Origin: Protonemura montana
Lineage: Eukaryota; Arthropoda; Insecta; Plecoptera; Nemouridae
Direction of reading: 5' to 3'
Assembly: GCA_947568835.1 (NCBI GenBank)
Contig: OX387609.1
Coordinates: 16,389,208-16,453,207 of the forward strand
Length of the DNA stretch: 64,000 bases
Shown here: piece after piece, positions 45,401 to 55,600 of the stretch
Layout: every line of letters begins with the position of its first letter
Position numbering within the stretch: position 1 is the first letter of the stretch
Notes under the pieces: generated by a model
Seen by the model: the letters and a program-made list of their open reading frames with translations, nothing else
What the model was told of the DNA's origin: nothing
The model's database searches: none
Program-made: the position numbers and the translations under genes

Positions 45401-47119
45401 AGAGCAACACCCGTGACAGATCGGGGTTCAAGTAGCTCAATTGGTAAGAGCAACACCTGTGACAGGTGGAGATCGGGGTCCAAGTAGCTCAATTGGTTAA
45501 GAGCAACACCCGCGACTGGTGGAGATCGGGGTCCAAGTAGCTCAATTGGTTAGAGCAACACCCGCGACTGGTGGAGATCGGGGTCCAAGTAGCTCAATTG
45601 GTTAGAGCAACACCCGCGACTGGTGGAGATCGGGGTCCAAGTAGCTCAATTGGTTAGAGCAACACCCGCGACTGGTGGAGATCGGGGTCCAAGTAGCTCA
45701 ATTGGTTAGAGCAACACCCGCGACAGGTGGAGATCGGGGTCCAAGTAGCTCAATTGGTTAGAGCAACACCCGCGACAGGTGGAGATCGGGGTCCAAGTAG
45801 CTCAATTGGTTAGAGCAACACCCGCGACAGGTGGAGATCGGGGTCCAAGTAGCTCAATTGGTTAGAGCAACAACCGCGACTGGTGGAGATCGGGGTCCAA
45901 GTAGCTCAATTGGTTAGAGCAACACCCGCGACAGGTGGAGATCGGGGTCCAAGTAGCTCAATTGGTTAAGAGCAACACCCGTGACAGGTGGAGATCGGGG
46001 TCCAAGTAGCTCAATTGGTTAAGAGCAACACCCGTGACAGGTGGAGATCGGGGTCCAAGTAGCTCAATTGGTTAGAGCAACACCCGCGACAGGTGGAGAT
46101 CGGGGTCCAAGTAGCTCAATTGGTTAGAGCAACACCCGCGACAGGTGGAGATCGGGGTCCAAGTAGCTCAATTGGTTAGAGCAACACCCGCGACAGGTGG
46201 AGATCGGGGTTAGATTCCTCGTTTGGGCATCAATTTTTGAGACGGTTATTAGTGTTCATAATAATATAATACATCTTAGTAATAAAACTTGGAACCAGTC
46301 TTCTGGTAATAAAACAACATATATTATAACAACATAATAGAGGGTAGAAATAATACACACTCAACAATAGATTAATGCGTAATTAGCAATTAAACCATTT
46401 GTTAGGTAATGACACAGAAGAAAGACTTAGGTAATGGTTTCTTGCCAGCTGCTTTCCCCTGGGAATCCTGATCTCTGGAAACTTAGTCCCTGGAATCCTG
46501 ATCCCTGCAAATACGTCACAAAGGTAGTCTTGGTAGGTACCGATGGAGGAAAGACGCTCTATGGACGTCGCCACCTTGACGAACTCATCAGCTGAGTTGA
46601 TGTCCAGCTGGATCACGCGGAGGTCTTTGCATTTGATGACGAGACTGCCACCGTTTATCCCATTTGGCTTCCTCTCAATCAGGTCTACGTTGCGATGCAG
46701 GAGCTAAGACACACCACAAGAAATATCTGGTTATTTTGAGCCAAGGGGCAATGGGAAGTTACCATTCCTTGCCTGATTCAATCAAGTATGGCCTGTGTAT
46801 TGTTTGCTTATAACTGAAATATAAATACAGTTAGCACCTACTTTTGATAACTTCTATCTGAATCATTAATCTTTTTTGGATAATGTAAGAAAACAGACCT
46901 ATCAAAGGAGTTTAAAACTATTTCTATGGCTACTTTTTTTAGTAGCTCATCGTAAAGCAGTTGTGGGTTTACCCAGAGCTCTTCAACTCCGTGTTTCCGC
47001 GAGGAGAGTATAAGGTGGTGGCCCGTGATGCACAGAGTTCCGTCGACGGGTTTTTGAAACGGACAGTGCAGCACTACATTGTCGAGCTTTGGTGTGAGAA
47101 TATACTCAGCAAACTCCAT
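30420..47119 (-). CDS. MTMR9: Myotubularin-related protein 9 (pseudo-phosphatase), complete, 11 exons
   Basis: MTMR9 is a catalytically inactive myotubularin that binds and activates active partners (MTMR6/7/8 in vertebrates) acting on PI3P and PI(3,5)P2 at endosomes. Exons: 47119-46973, 46703-46541, 45063-44959, 37741-37572, 35819-35670, 34714-34603, 34261-34140, 32915-32809, 32045-31816, 31364-31195 and 30632-30420. All are GT-AG and all phases join, giving 562 residues (human about 549). The PH-GRAM region (about 1-110) opens MEFAEYILTPKLDNVVLH. The phosphatase-like domain includes PFFYSPMYPVLEDGW, NREFRVCPSYP, RRCKED-type KRCKEDERLLNSVLG, HYPQWRRV, EREWLQAGHPF and LWPSVAPVSL. The signature loop reads VHGSEGLDAT (331-339): the catalytic Cys is Gly332 and the Arg is Ala338, so it is dead as in the family. 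A C-terminal coiled coil (about 510-545) fits heterodimerisation. Introns hold many tandem arrays, but all exons are intact. Confidence 0.96.
30664..30762 (+). mobile_element. tRNA-headed SINE-like element, tail fragment (MTMR9 intron 10)
   Basis: Tail landmarks GAGACGGTTATAGTGTTGAT, TACCCCGCGCATTGCAAGCG and TTTAAATAAGATTTCATC are present without the tRNA head. It lies about 30 bases from the exon 11 acceptor. Confidence 0.85.
30890..31088 (+). mobile_element. tRNA-headed SINE-like element, single-head full copy (MTMR9 intron 10)
   Basis: This is the clearest unit copy. A leader (TCTCATCAAATACACTGAAA, TCGTCTCAAAAAG) precedes a 73-nt tRNA-like segment at 30930-31002, followed by the shared tail. 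The tRNA-like part has a 7-bp acceptor stem (GTCCAAG with TTTGGGC, including G-T pairs), a D-arm (GCTC/GAGC), an anticodon-like arm (CACC/GGTG) lacking U33, and a T-arm with TTCGAGT. The A box is TAGCTCAATTAG and the B box GGTTCGAGTCC. The missing U33 argues against a functional tRNA gene. Confidence 0.88.
31383..31800. repeat. 114-bp tandem array (about 3.7 copies), MTMR9 intron 9
   Basis: The unit starts CATAGGAGGTTCAATGG and ends GGGTATATCATGGCCTAG. It fills intron 9 almost edge to edge: the array starts about 20 bases from the exon 10 acceptor and ends about 16 bases from the exon 9 boundary. Confidence 0.93.
32062..32139 (+). mobile_element. tRNA-headed element tail fragment (MTMR9 intron 8)
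   Basis: A diverged tail with TACCCCACGCATCGCAAGCG and TTTAATTAAGATTTCATC, starting about 17 bases from the exon 9 acceptor. It is followed by a copy of interspersed repeat R at about 32245-32470. Confidence 0.75.
32985..34030 (+). mobile_element. 5S rRNA-derived SINE with tandemly amplified promoter (MTMR9 intron 7)
   Basis: The head contains GAAGTTAAGCAACACTGCGC, GGGTCAGGTA and TTGGATGGGTGACCA, matching in order the A box, intermediate element and C box of the 5S rRNA internal control region (TFIIIA-type promoter). A 91-bp unit holding all three is repeated nine times (33026-33844). A single body follows with CGTCCTTCGGAAGGGACGTT and GGTGCTCTTCGACAGGAGTA, then a TCATCATCATCC-like tail near 34040. 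SINEs with 5S-derived heads are the SINE3 class (established). The body resembles conserved SINE core modules, but I cannot assign which. No ORF. Confidence 0.82.
33026..33844. repeat. 91-bp array of 5S internal control regions (9 copies)
   Basis: Nine exact-period copies (start points 33026, 33117 and so on to 33754) each span the 5S-like A box, intermediate element and C box plus an unrelated 40-base spacer (CATCATACACATGACCAG, GGAGAGAGGTTGGAGGGATG). Differences are scattered single bases. Confidence 0.95.
34885..35530 (-). mobile_element. tRNA-headed SINE-like element with about 10 tandem heads (MTMR9 intron 5)
   Basis: On the minus strand a short leader (TCGTCTCAAAAAACCAGTG) is followed by about ten 52-bp units (GTCCAAGTAGCTCAATTGGT, AGAGCAACACCCGCGACAGG), then CGTTTGGGCATCAATTTTTG, GAGACGGTTTAAGTGTTGAT and the tail ending AATTAAGATTTCATCC. 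Confidence 0.92.
35580..35660 (+). mobile_element. Truncated head of tRNA-headed element abutting an exon (MTMR9 intron 5)
   Basis: Leader TCTCATCAAATACACTAAAA, TCGTCTCAAAAAGCCAGTG and the first half of a tRNA head stop at CAATTAGTGTACAGG, about 10 bases from the exon 5 donor site (exon ends at 35670). It points opposite to the neighbouring 34885-35530 copy. Confidence 0.8.
35846..37535. repeat. 64-bp tandem array (about 26 units), MTMR9 intron 4
   Basis: The unit is AATCAACACAACGTGCATAG, CACACAAGGATCTTAAAACT, TGGTTATCATATGGGACTGC and ACAC. Between about 36735 and 37190 several units carry an extra 25 bases (AATCAACACAACGTGCAAAG plus CACAC), a duplication of the unit start, giving an 89-bp composite unit. 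The array runs from about 25 bases outside the exon 5 acceptor to about 37 bases from the exon 4 donor, so it is essentially the whole intron. Confidence 0.97.
38459..38534. repeat. 14-bp tandem repeat (5 copies)
   Basis: GCATATAAAGGTTT is repeated five times; the first copy has a small insertion. Confidence 0.93.
41202..41350. repeat. 71-bp tandem duplication (2.1 copies)
   Basis: GAGCGAATGTGAGCGAAAGG through ACAGATAGTAAACTTGAGA is repeated at a 71-base interval, with a third copy started at 41344. It is an example of the earliest stage of array formation in this window. Confidence 0.93.
43040..44522. repeat. 9-bp tandem array (about 165 units) with higher-order structure, MTMR9 intron 3
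   Basis: The basic unit is CATGACCTG with a common variant CATGACCAG and rarer CATGTCCTG, CATGACCTC and CATGGCCTG. All six frames are open for long runs (MTCMTS, HDLHDQ, MQVMLV and others) purely because the unit is 9 bp. An interruption, TGTTGGCCTG, marks larger blocks at 43045, 43611 and 44285, and the order of variants after it is repeated between blocks. Confidence 0.97.
45125..46262 (+). mobile_element. tRNA-headed SINE-like element with about 21 tandem heads (MTMR9 intron 2)
   Basis: This is the largest head array in the window: about twenty-one units of about 52 bp, each with TAGCTCAATTGGTTAGAGCA and GGTGGAGATCGGGG, ending in TAGATTCCTCGTTTGGGCAT and a tail stub GAGACGGTTATTAGTG. A few units are shortened (lacking the GGTGGA portion) or lengthened by one base (GGTTAAGAGC). 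The order of such variants is repeated at 45200-45330 and 45400-45530, indicating block duplication. Confidence 0.93.
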
Positions 47120-48530
47120 CGCAAAGTATGAATCGTTATAGTAGCATCGATGACAGTACTGAAACGCTTAACCTCACTGGATTGGCAAAGTCTGAACTCC
47201 ACTTGTATTTGTCTGAGTTTAGAGGTTAACGAAATGCAAAACAAGAAAACAATTCGAACAACAAATTTCTATAAAAGAAAACAGTGGACTGCAGTATGCA
47301 GTATGTACTGGAATATCTTTTGCTATCAGGTCGCTCTGGTAAATGACAGCTGATCAGGGAATGGACACAGCTGATGTCAACATTAATATCGTTTGGGTGG
47401 GAATTTTAGAATTCTGTTAGTTCCATTTATATCAATCAATAGGATACGAGATATTTGGCTTTTACCTAGTTTTATAAACCCTATCAATGGTTAAAATTGA
47501 TTTCTACAGTCTATAACCATGATTGGCACATGGGATAGGTACAAGATATACCATCTTTTATCAACATGATTAACTGACTTTGCCGTGATTGGTTTTGTTC
47601 ACAGGATTAGTATTTTGATTTGATATCGAGAAGAAAGCATTGATAGCACAGTACAATGCAACTAAGTATTGTATTATTAGTATAGAGGGCGATGTGCTTG
47701 AGAGCTTTGCAAACAAAGGTAGGGGACATACTCTTGGCACTTCAATGTTCTAAAAGAGGAAAGGAGTTTTTCTTCTTCTGAATATCAGTTCTGATTCTGG
47801 ATATGTTTGCAATTATTAATTTGTCTAGAAGTGCATCAACTGCGCTCCTAAACTTATCCTGAAACTTACTACGATACGACTTAAGATATAACTTAAAATA
47901 CTAAAACTTATCCTCAGTCCAGCCTCAGTCGTTACTCACTAGCATTGCTATTCAAACAGACAGAAACGCTGAATCAATGAAAAGATGTACATGTACATAT
48001 AATTTACAAGATTTTTTTTTTTTCTTTATATTTGTATTACATTTTATATTTATACCCATTCAAAATAATCAACATAATACAGAATTCTTTCTACCTTATT
48101 CTATAAATTGTAAACACGGCAGCAGCAGAAACACTGTACCTTTCTTTACATTTCGCAAGCAAACTTCTTTGCATTAGTAATCAAAACGTTCTCTTTTCGT
48201 TTTCCCAAGTTAAAGTTTCAAGCTTTTTTGGCACTTTCACCAATGCTTTCACCAACGCTTTCACCGTTTTGTTCTGCAATAATTTGCGCTATTTTGCACT
48301 TCTGACAAATTTATTAAAATATATTAAATGATAAATTCCTGAAAGTAAAATAAATAAATAAATACTAGGGGTTACGCGGTTTGAAAGAGGTCAACATAAA
48401 GTAATAAAAATGTATGCATGTTGAGCAAGAAAATTTGGAGATGAACAAAGCACTGATTATTATTTATTTTATTTATTTTGAAAAATCGCGGTAAAAAATT
48501 CAACGCCCCGCTTTTCAACTGTCAAGAAAA
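47120..48530. promoter_or_regulatory. Divergent intergenic region between MTMR9 and MEAF6
   Basis: The two start codons face away from each other across 1.4 kb with no recognised gene between. The sequence is AT-rich with a poly-T tract at 48012-48022. No TATA box or CpG island is obvious. Promoters of both genes must lie here or at its edges. Confidence 0.55.
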
Positions 48531-49179
48531 ATGGCGACAAAAACCAATTCTGCGGTTGACACAAGGGCTGAATTGGCCGAATTGGTCAAAAGAAAAGCCG
48601 AGATTGCGGTAATTACTAGTAACAGCTCATGATTAGCCATTTTAAATGTAATTTTTAGTGCTAACTCTTGTCCATACAACTGCCTACTATGAATTTAAGT
48701 ATTATGAACAGCGGTTATTGAAGGTTAGGCTAAGGTTGATGTGTCAAGTAAAACTTAATATGGTGATATTTCTCTTTCAGGAGACGTTGGCAAACTTAGA
48801 GAGACAAATCTACGCATTCGAGGGCAGCTACTTGGAGGACACCCAGTGCTACGGTAACATAATTCGTGGCTGGGATCGATACATCTCGTCCAACAAAAGC
48901 AGCAACAGTAAAGCAGACAAACGCAACCGCAAGTTCAAAGAAGCGGAGCGATTGTTCAGCAAGTCTAGCATCACTTCGATGGCGGCTGTCAGTGGATTGG
49001 CTGACGCAAAGGAAAGCGAGAGTGAATCTCAAAGTAGCGAAGAAGAAGGCGGTATAGGCCAAGAAACTGGGAAAAGCCACGTAACTACGAGCCATGAACC
49101 ACGGCCAGAGACTCCAAGCAAAGAGAAAGCCCGGGGAAGTGCGAAAAAGAGTTCCAGTAAAAAGCCGAGGCACCGTTGA
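48531..49179 (+). CDS. MEAF6: MEAF6/Eaf6, HAT-complex subunit, complete, 2 exons
   Basis: MEAF6 (Eaf6) is a small scaffold subunit of the NuA4/TIP60 and the MOZ/MORF and HBO1 histone acetyltransferase complexes in the nucleus. Exon 1 is 48531-48608 (ATGGCGAC start) and exon 2 is 48781-49179; the GT-AG intron is in phase 0. The joined product has 158 residues (human about 190-200). The hallmark block runs through [46 protein letters not shown] and [15 protein letters not shown]: a coiled coil followed by the conserved FEGSYLEDT motif. The C terminus is Ser/Glu-rich then Lys/Arg-rich ([11 protein letters not shown]), as in relatives. It is transcribed away from MTMR9. AATAAA lies at 49275-49280. 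A frame starting inside the intron at 48658 is an artefact of retained intron. Confidence 0.96.
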
Positions 49180-49274
49180 ACACACTTTTAACTGGAGATC
49201 ACAGTGAATCCTTAGAGATATCCGTGCCAGTAAAACTATGGTTTGAAGTTCAGTGATTTTCTGTGTTATCATAG

Positions 49275-49280
49275 AATAAA
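49275..49280 (+). promoter_or_regulatory. Proximal poly(A) signal for MEAF6
   Basis: AATAAA lies about 95 bases after the MEAF6 stop, within an inverted repeat (ATAGAATAAAG and CTTTATTCTAT). It would give a very short 3' UTR. Confidence 0.55.
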
Positions 49281-49674
49281 GATAGGTTCTTTATTCTATG
49301 GTGTTATTGTTTTGACTAAAACAAAACTGTCAACTTTGATATGATATTAAACGAATGCAAAAACAAAACAAACCTTGCAATACATGCAAACATTCAAAGT
49401 GAAACGAATTATCTCTTTAAATAGCAAGATTAAGAACCGTCAAACAGTGAAATAAAATTCCAAGCCGAGAAATGCAAGGTTTTTCAAACAGTGAAAGTTT
49501 CTTAAAGAAATCACTGGACAATCGCAGATTCAGAATCAGTTTGCTCGGGAAAAAAAACTATCGTTCTACCTTGGCTATAAATGAACAATCAATTGATTAT
49601 AAACCTTATCATCTGTCTAACCACCTAGACCTAGCATTTGACAAAACCTGAAGCAGTTGTAGTGTTTCTCCAAA
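49281..49674. other. 3' flank of MEAF6
   Basis: AT-rich unique sequence between the MEAF6 poly(A) signal and the 63-bp array. Nothing else recognised. Confidence 0.5.
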
Positions 49675-52600
49675 TAAACTGTTATCACAAATTGTACCGA
49701 AACGATGAATTCTCTAAAACATTATGCCACATGAAATAAACTGTTAATCACAAATTGTACCGAAACGATGAATTCTCTAAAACATTATGCCACATGAAAT
49801 AAACTGTTAATCACAAATTGTACCGAAACGATGAATTCTCTAAAACATTATGCCACATGAAATAAACTGTTAATCACAAATTGTACCGAAACGATGAATT
49901 CTCTAAAACATTATGCCACATGAAATAAACTGTTAATCACAAATTGTACCGAAACGATGAATTCTCTAAAACATTATGCCACATGAAATAAACTGTTAAT
50001 CACAAATTGTACCGAAACGATGAATTCTCTAAAACATTATGCCACATGAAATAAACTGTTAATCACAAATTGTACCGAAACGATGAATTCTCTAAAACAT
50101 TATGCCACATGAAATAAACTGTTAATCACAAATTGTACCGAAACGATGAATTCTCTAAAACATTATGCCACATGAAATAAACTGTTAATCACAAATTGTA
50201 CCGAAACGATGAATTCTCTAAAACATTATGCCACATGAAATAAACTGTTAATCACAAATTGTACCGAAACGATGAATTCTCTAAAACATTATGCCACATG
50301 AAATAAACTGTTAATCACAAATTGTACCGAAACGATGAATTCTCTAAAACATTATGCCACATGAAATAAACTGTTAATCACAAATTGTACCGAAACGATG
50401 AATTCTCTAAAACATTATGCCACATGAAATAAACTGTTAATCACAAATTGTACCGAAACGATGAATTCTCTAAAACATTATGCCACATGAAATAAACTGT
50501 TAATCACAAATTGTACCGAAACGATGAATTCTCTAAAACATTATGCCACATGAAATAAACTGTTAATCACAAATTGTACCGAAACGATGAATTCTCTAAA
50601 ACATTATGCCACATGAAATAAACTGTTAATCACAAATTGTACCGAAACGATGAATTCTCTAAAACATTATGCCACATGAAATAAACTGTTAATCACAAAT
50701 TGTACCGAAACGATGAATTCTCTAAAACATTATGCCACATGAAATAAACTGTTAATCACAAATTGTACCGAAACGATGAATTCTCTAAAACATTATGCCA
50801 CATGAAATAAACTGTTAATCACAAATTGTACCGAAACGATGAATTCTCTAAAACATTATGCCACATGAAATAAACTGTTAATCACAAATTGTACCGAAAC
50901 GATGAATTCTCTAAAACATTATGCCACATGAAATAAACTGTTAATCACAAATTGTACCGAAACGATGAATTCTCTAAAACATTATGCCACATGAAATAAA
51001 CTGTTAATCACAAATTGTACCGAAACGATGAATTCTCTAAAACATTATGCCACATGAAATAAACTGTTAATCACAAATTGTACCGAAACGATGAATTCTC
51101 TAAAACATTATGCCACATGAAATAAACTGTTAATCACAAATTGTACCGAAACGATGAATTCTCTAAAACATTATGCCACATGAAATAAACTGTTAATCAC
51201 AAATTGTACCGAAACGATGAATTCTCTAAAACATTATGCCACATGAAATAAACTGTTAATCACAAATTGTACCGAAACGATGAATTCTCTAAAACATTAT
51301 GCCACATGAAATAAACTGTTAATCACAAATTGTACCGAAACGATGAATTCTCTAAAACATTATGCCACATGAAATAAACTGTTAATCACAAATTGTACCG
51401 AAACGATGAATTCTCTAAAACATTATGCCACATGAAATAAACTGTTAATCACAAATTGTACCGAAACGATGAATTCTCTAAAACATTATGCCACATGAAA
51501 TAAACTGTTATCACAAAACGTACCGAAACGATGAATTCTCTAAAACATTATGCCACATGAAATAAACTGTTAATCACAAATTGTACCGAAACGATGAATT
51601 CTCTAAAACATTATGCCACATGAAATAAACTGTTAATCACAAATTGTACCGAAACGATGAATTCTCTAAAACATTATGCCACATGAAATAAACTGTTAAT
51701 CACAAATTGTACCGAAACGATGAATTCTCTAAAACATTATGCCACATGAAATAAACTGTTAATCACAAATTGTACCGAAACGATGAATTCTCTAAAACAT
51801 TATGCCACATGAAATAAACTGTTAATCACAAATTGTACCGAAACGATGAATTCTCTAAAACATTATGCCACATGAAATAAACTGTTAATCACAAATTGTA
51901 CCGAAACGATGAATTCTCTAAAACATTATGCCACATGAAATAAACTGTTAATCACAAATTGTACCGAAACGATGAATTCTCTAAAACATTATGCCACATG
52001 AAATAAACTGTTAATCACAAATTGTACCGAAACGATGAATTCTCTAAAACATTATGCCACATGAAATAAACTGTTAATCACAAATTGTACCGAAACGATG
52101 AATTCTCTAAAACATTATGCCACATGAAATAAACTGTTAATCACAAATTGTACCGAAACGATGAATTCTCTAAAACATTATGCCACATGAAATAAACTGT
52201 TAATCACAAATTGTACCGAAACGATGAATTCTCTAAAACATTATGCCACATGAAATAAACTGTTAATCACAAATTGTACCGAAACGATGAATTCTCTAAA
52301 ACATTATGCCACATGAAATAAACTGTTAATCACAAATTGTACCGAAACGATGAATTCTCTAAAACATTATGCCACATGAAATAAACTGTTAATCACAAAT
52401 TGTACCGAAACGATGAATTCTCTAAAACATTATGCCACATGAAATAAACTGTTAATCACAAATTGTACCGAAACGATGAATTCTCTAAAACATTATGCCA
52501 CATGAAATAAACTGTTAATCACAAATTGTACCGAAACGATGAATTCTCTAAAACATTATGCCACATGAAATAAACTGTTAATCACAAATTGTACCGAAAC

Positions 52601-55600
52601 GATGAATTCTCTAAAACATTATGCCACATGAAATAAACTGTTAATCACAAATTGTACCGAAACGATGAATTCTCTAAAACATTATGCCACATGAAATAAA
52701 CTGTTAATCACAAATTGTACCGAAACGATGAATTCTCTAAAACATTATGCCACATGAAATAAACTGTTAATCACAAATTGTACCGAAACGATGAATTCTC
52801 TAAAACATTATGCCACATGAAATAAACTGTTAATCACAAATTGTACCGAAACGATGAATTCTCTAAAACATTATGCCACATGAAATAAACTGTTAATCAC
52901 AAATTGTACCGAAACGATGAATTCTCTAAAACATTATGCCACATGAAATAAACTGTTAATCACAAATTGTACCGAAACGATGAATTCTCTAAAACATTAT
53001 GCCACATGAAATAAACTGTTAATCACAAATTGTACCGAAACGATGAATTCTCTAAAACATTATGCCACATGAAATAAACTGTTAATCACAAATTGTACCG
53101 AAACGATGAATTCTCTAAAACATTATGCCACATGAAATAAACTGTTAATCACAAATTGTACCGAAACGATGAATTCTCTAAAACATTATGCCACATGAAA
53201 TAAACTGTTAATCACAAATTGTACCGAAACGATGAATTCTCTAAAACATTATGCCACATGAAATAAACTGTTAATCACAAATTGTACCGAAACGATGAAT
53301 TCTCTAAAACATTATGCCACATGAAATAAACTGTTAATCACAAATTGTACCGAAACGATGAATTCTCTAAAACATTATGCCACATGAAATAAACTGTTAA
53401 TCACAAATTGTACCGAAACGATGAATTCTCTAAAACATTATGCCACATGAAATAAACTGTTAATCACAAATTGTACCGAAACGATGAATTCTCTAAAACA
53501 TTATGCCACATGAAATAAACTGTTAATCACAAATTGTACCGAAACGATGAATTCTCTAAAACATTATGCCACATGAAATAAACTGTTATCACAAAACGTA
53601 CCGAAACGATGAATTCTCTAAAACATTATGCCACATGAAATAAACTGTTAATCACAAATTGTACCGAAACGATGAATTCTCTAAAACATTATGCCACATG
53701 AAATAAACTGTTAATCACAAATTGTACCGAAACGATGAATTCTCTAAAACATTATGCCACATGAAATAAACTGTTAATCACAAATTGTACCGAAACGATG
53801 AATTCTCTAAAACATTATGCCACATGAAATAAACTGTTAATCACAAATTGTACCGAAACGATGAATTCTCTAAAACATTATGCCACATGAAATAAACTGT
53901 TAATCACAAATTGTACCGAAACGATGAATTCTCTAAAACATTATGCCACATGAAATAAACTGTTAATCACAAATTGTACCGAAACGATGAATTCTCTAAA
54001 ACATTATGCCACATGAAATAAACTGTTAATCACAAATTGTACCGAAACGATGAATTCTCTAAAACATTATGCCACATGAAATAAACTGTTAATCACAAAT
54101 TGTACCGAAACGATGAATTCTCTAAAACATTATGCCACATGAAATAAACTGTTAATCACAAATTGTACCGAAACGATGAATTCTCTAAAACATTATGCCA
54201 CATGAAATAAACTGTTAATCACAAATTGTACCGAAACGATGAATTCTCTAAAACATTATGCCACATGAAATAAACTGTTAATCACAAATTGTACCGAAAC
54301 GATGAATTCTCTAAAACATTATGCCACATGAAATAAACTGTTAATCACAAATTGTACCGAAACGATGAATTCTCTAAAACATTATGCCACATGAAATAAA
54401 CTGTTAATCACAAATTGTACCGAAACGATGAATTCTCTAAAACATTATGCCACATGAAATAAACTGTTAATCACAAATTGTACCGAAACGATGAATTCTC
54501 TAAAACATTATGCCACATGAAATAAACTGTTAATCACAAATTGTACCGAAACGATGAATTCTCTAAAACATTATGCCACATGAAATAAACTGTTAATCAC
54601 AAATTGTACCGAAACGATGAATTCTCTAAAACATTATGCCACATGAAATAAACTGTTAATCACAAATTGTACCGAAACGATGAATTCTCTAAAACATTAT
54701 GCCACATGAAATAAACTGTTAATCACAAATTGTACCGAAACGATGAATTCTCTAAAACATTATGCCACATGAAATAAACTGTTAATCACAAATTGTACCG
54801 AAACGATGAATTCTCTAAAACATTATGCCACATGAAATAAACTGTTAATCACAAATTGTACCGAAACGATGAATTCTCTAAAACATTATGCCACATGAAA
54901 TAAACTGTTAATCACAAATTGTACCGAAACGATGAATTCTCTAAAACATTATGCCACATGAAATAAACTGTTAATCACAAATTGTACCGAAACGATGAAT
55001 TCTCTAAAACATTATGCCACATGAAATAAACTGTTAATCACAAATTGTACCGAAACGATGAATTCTCTAAAACATTATGCCACATGAAATAAACTGTTAA
55101 TCACAAATTGTACCGAAACGATGAATTCTCTAAAACATTATGCCACATGAAATAAACTGTTAATCACAAATTGTACCGAAACGATGAATTCTCTAAAACA
55201 TTATGCCACATGAAATAAACTGTTAATCACAAATTGTACCGAAACGATGAATTCTCTAAAACATTATGCCACATGAAATAAACTGTTAATCACAAATTGT
55301 ACCGAAACGATGAATTCTCTAAAACATTATGCCACATGAAATAAACTGTTAATCACAAATTGTACCGAAACGATGAATTCTCTAAAACATTATGCCACAT
55401 GAAATAAACTGTTAATCACAAATTGTACCGAAACGATGAATTCTCTAAAACATTATGCCACATGAAATAAACTGTTAATCACAAATTGTACCGAAACGAT
55501 GAATTCTCTAAAACATTATGCCACATGAAATAAACTGTTAATCACAAATTGTACCGAAACGATGAATTCTCTAAAACATTATGCCACATGAAATAAACTG

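Noticed and set aside
45125-46262. Cluster of functional tRNA genes
   Set aside because: Units lack the 3' half (T-arm 3' strand and acceptor 3' strand), and the anticodon loop lacks the usual U33. Only the terminal unit of each element is tRNA-like in full.
48658-48780. Alternative MEAF6 N terminus from an ATG at 48658
   Set aside because: It lies in the intron. The conserved ELAELVKRK block needed before ETLANLE is supplied by exon 1 at 48531-48608 with matching splice sites.
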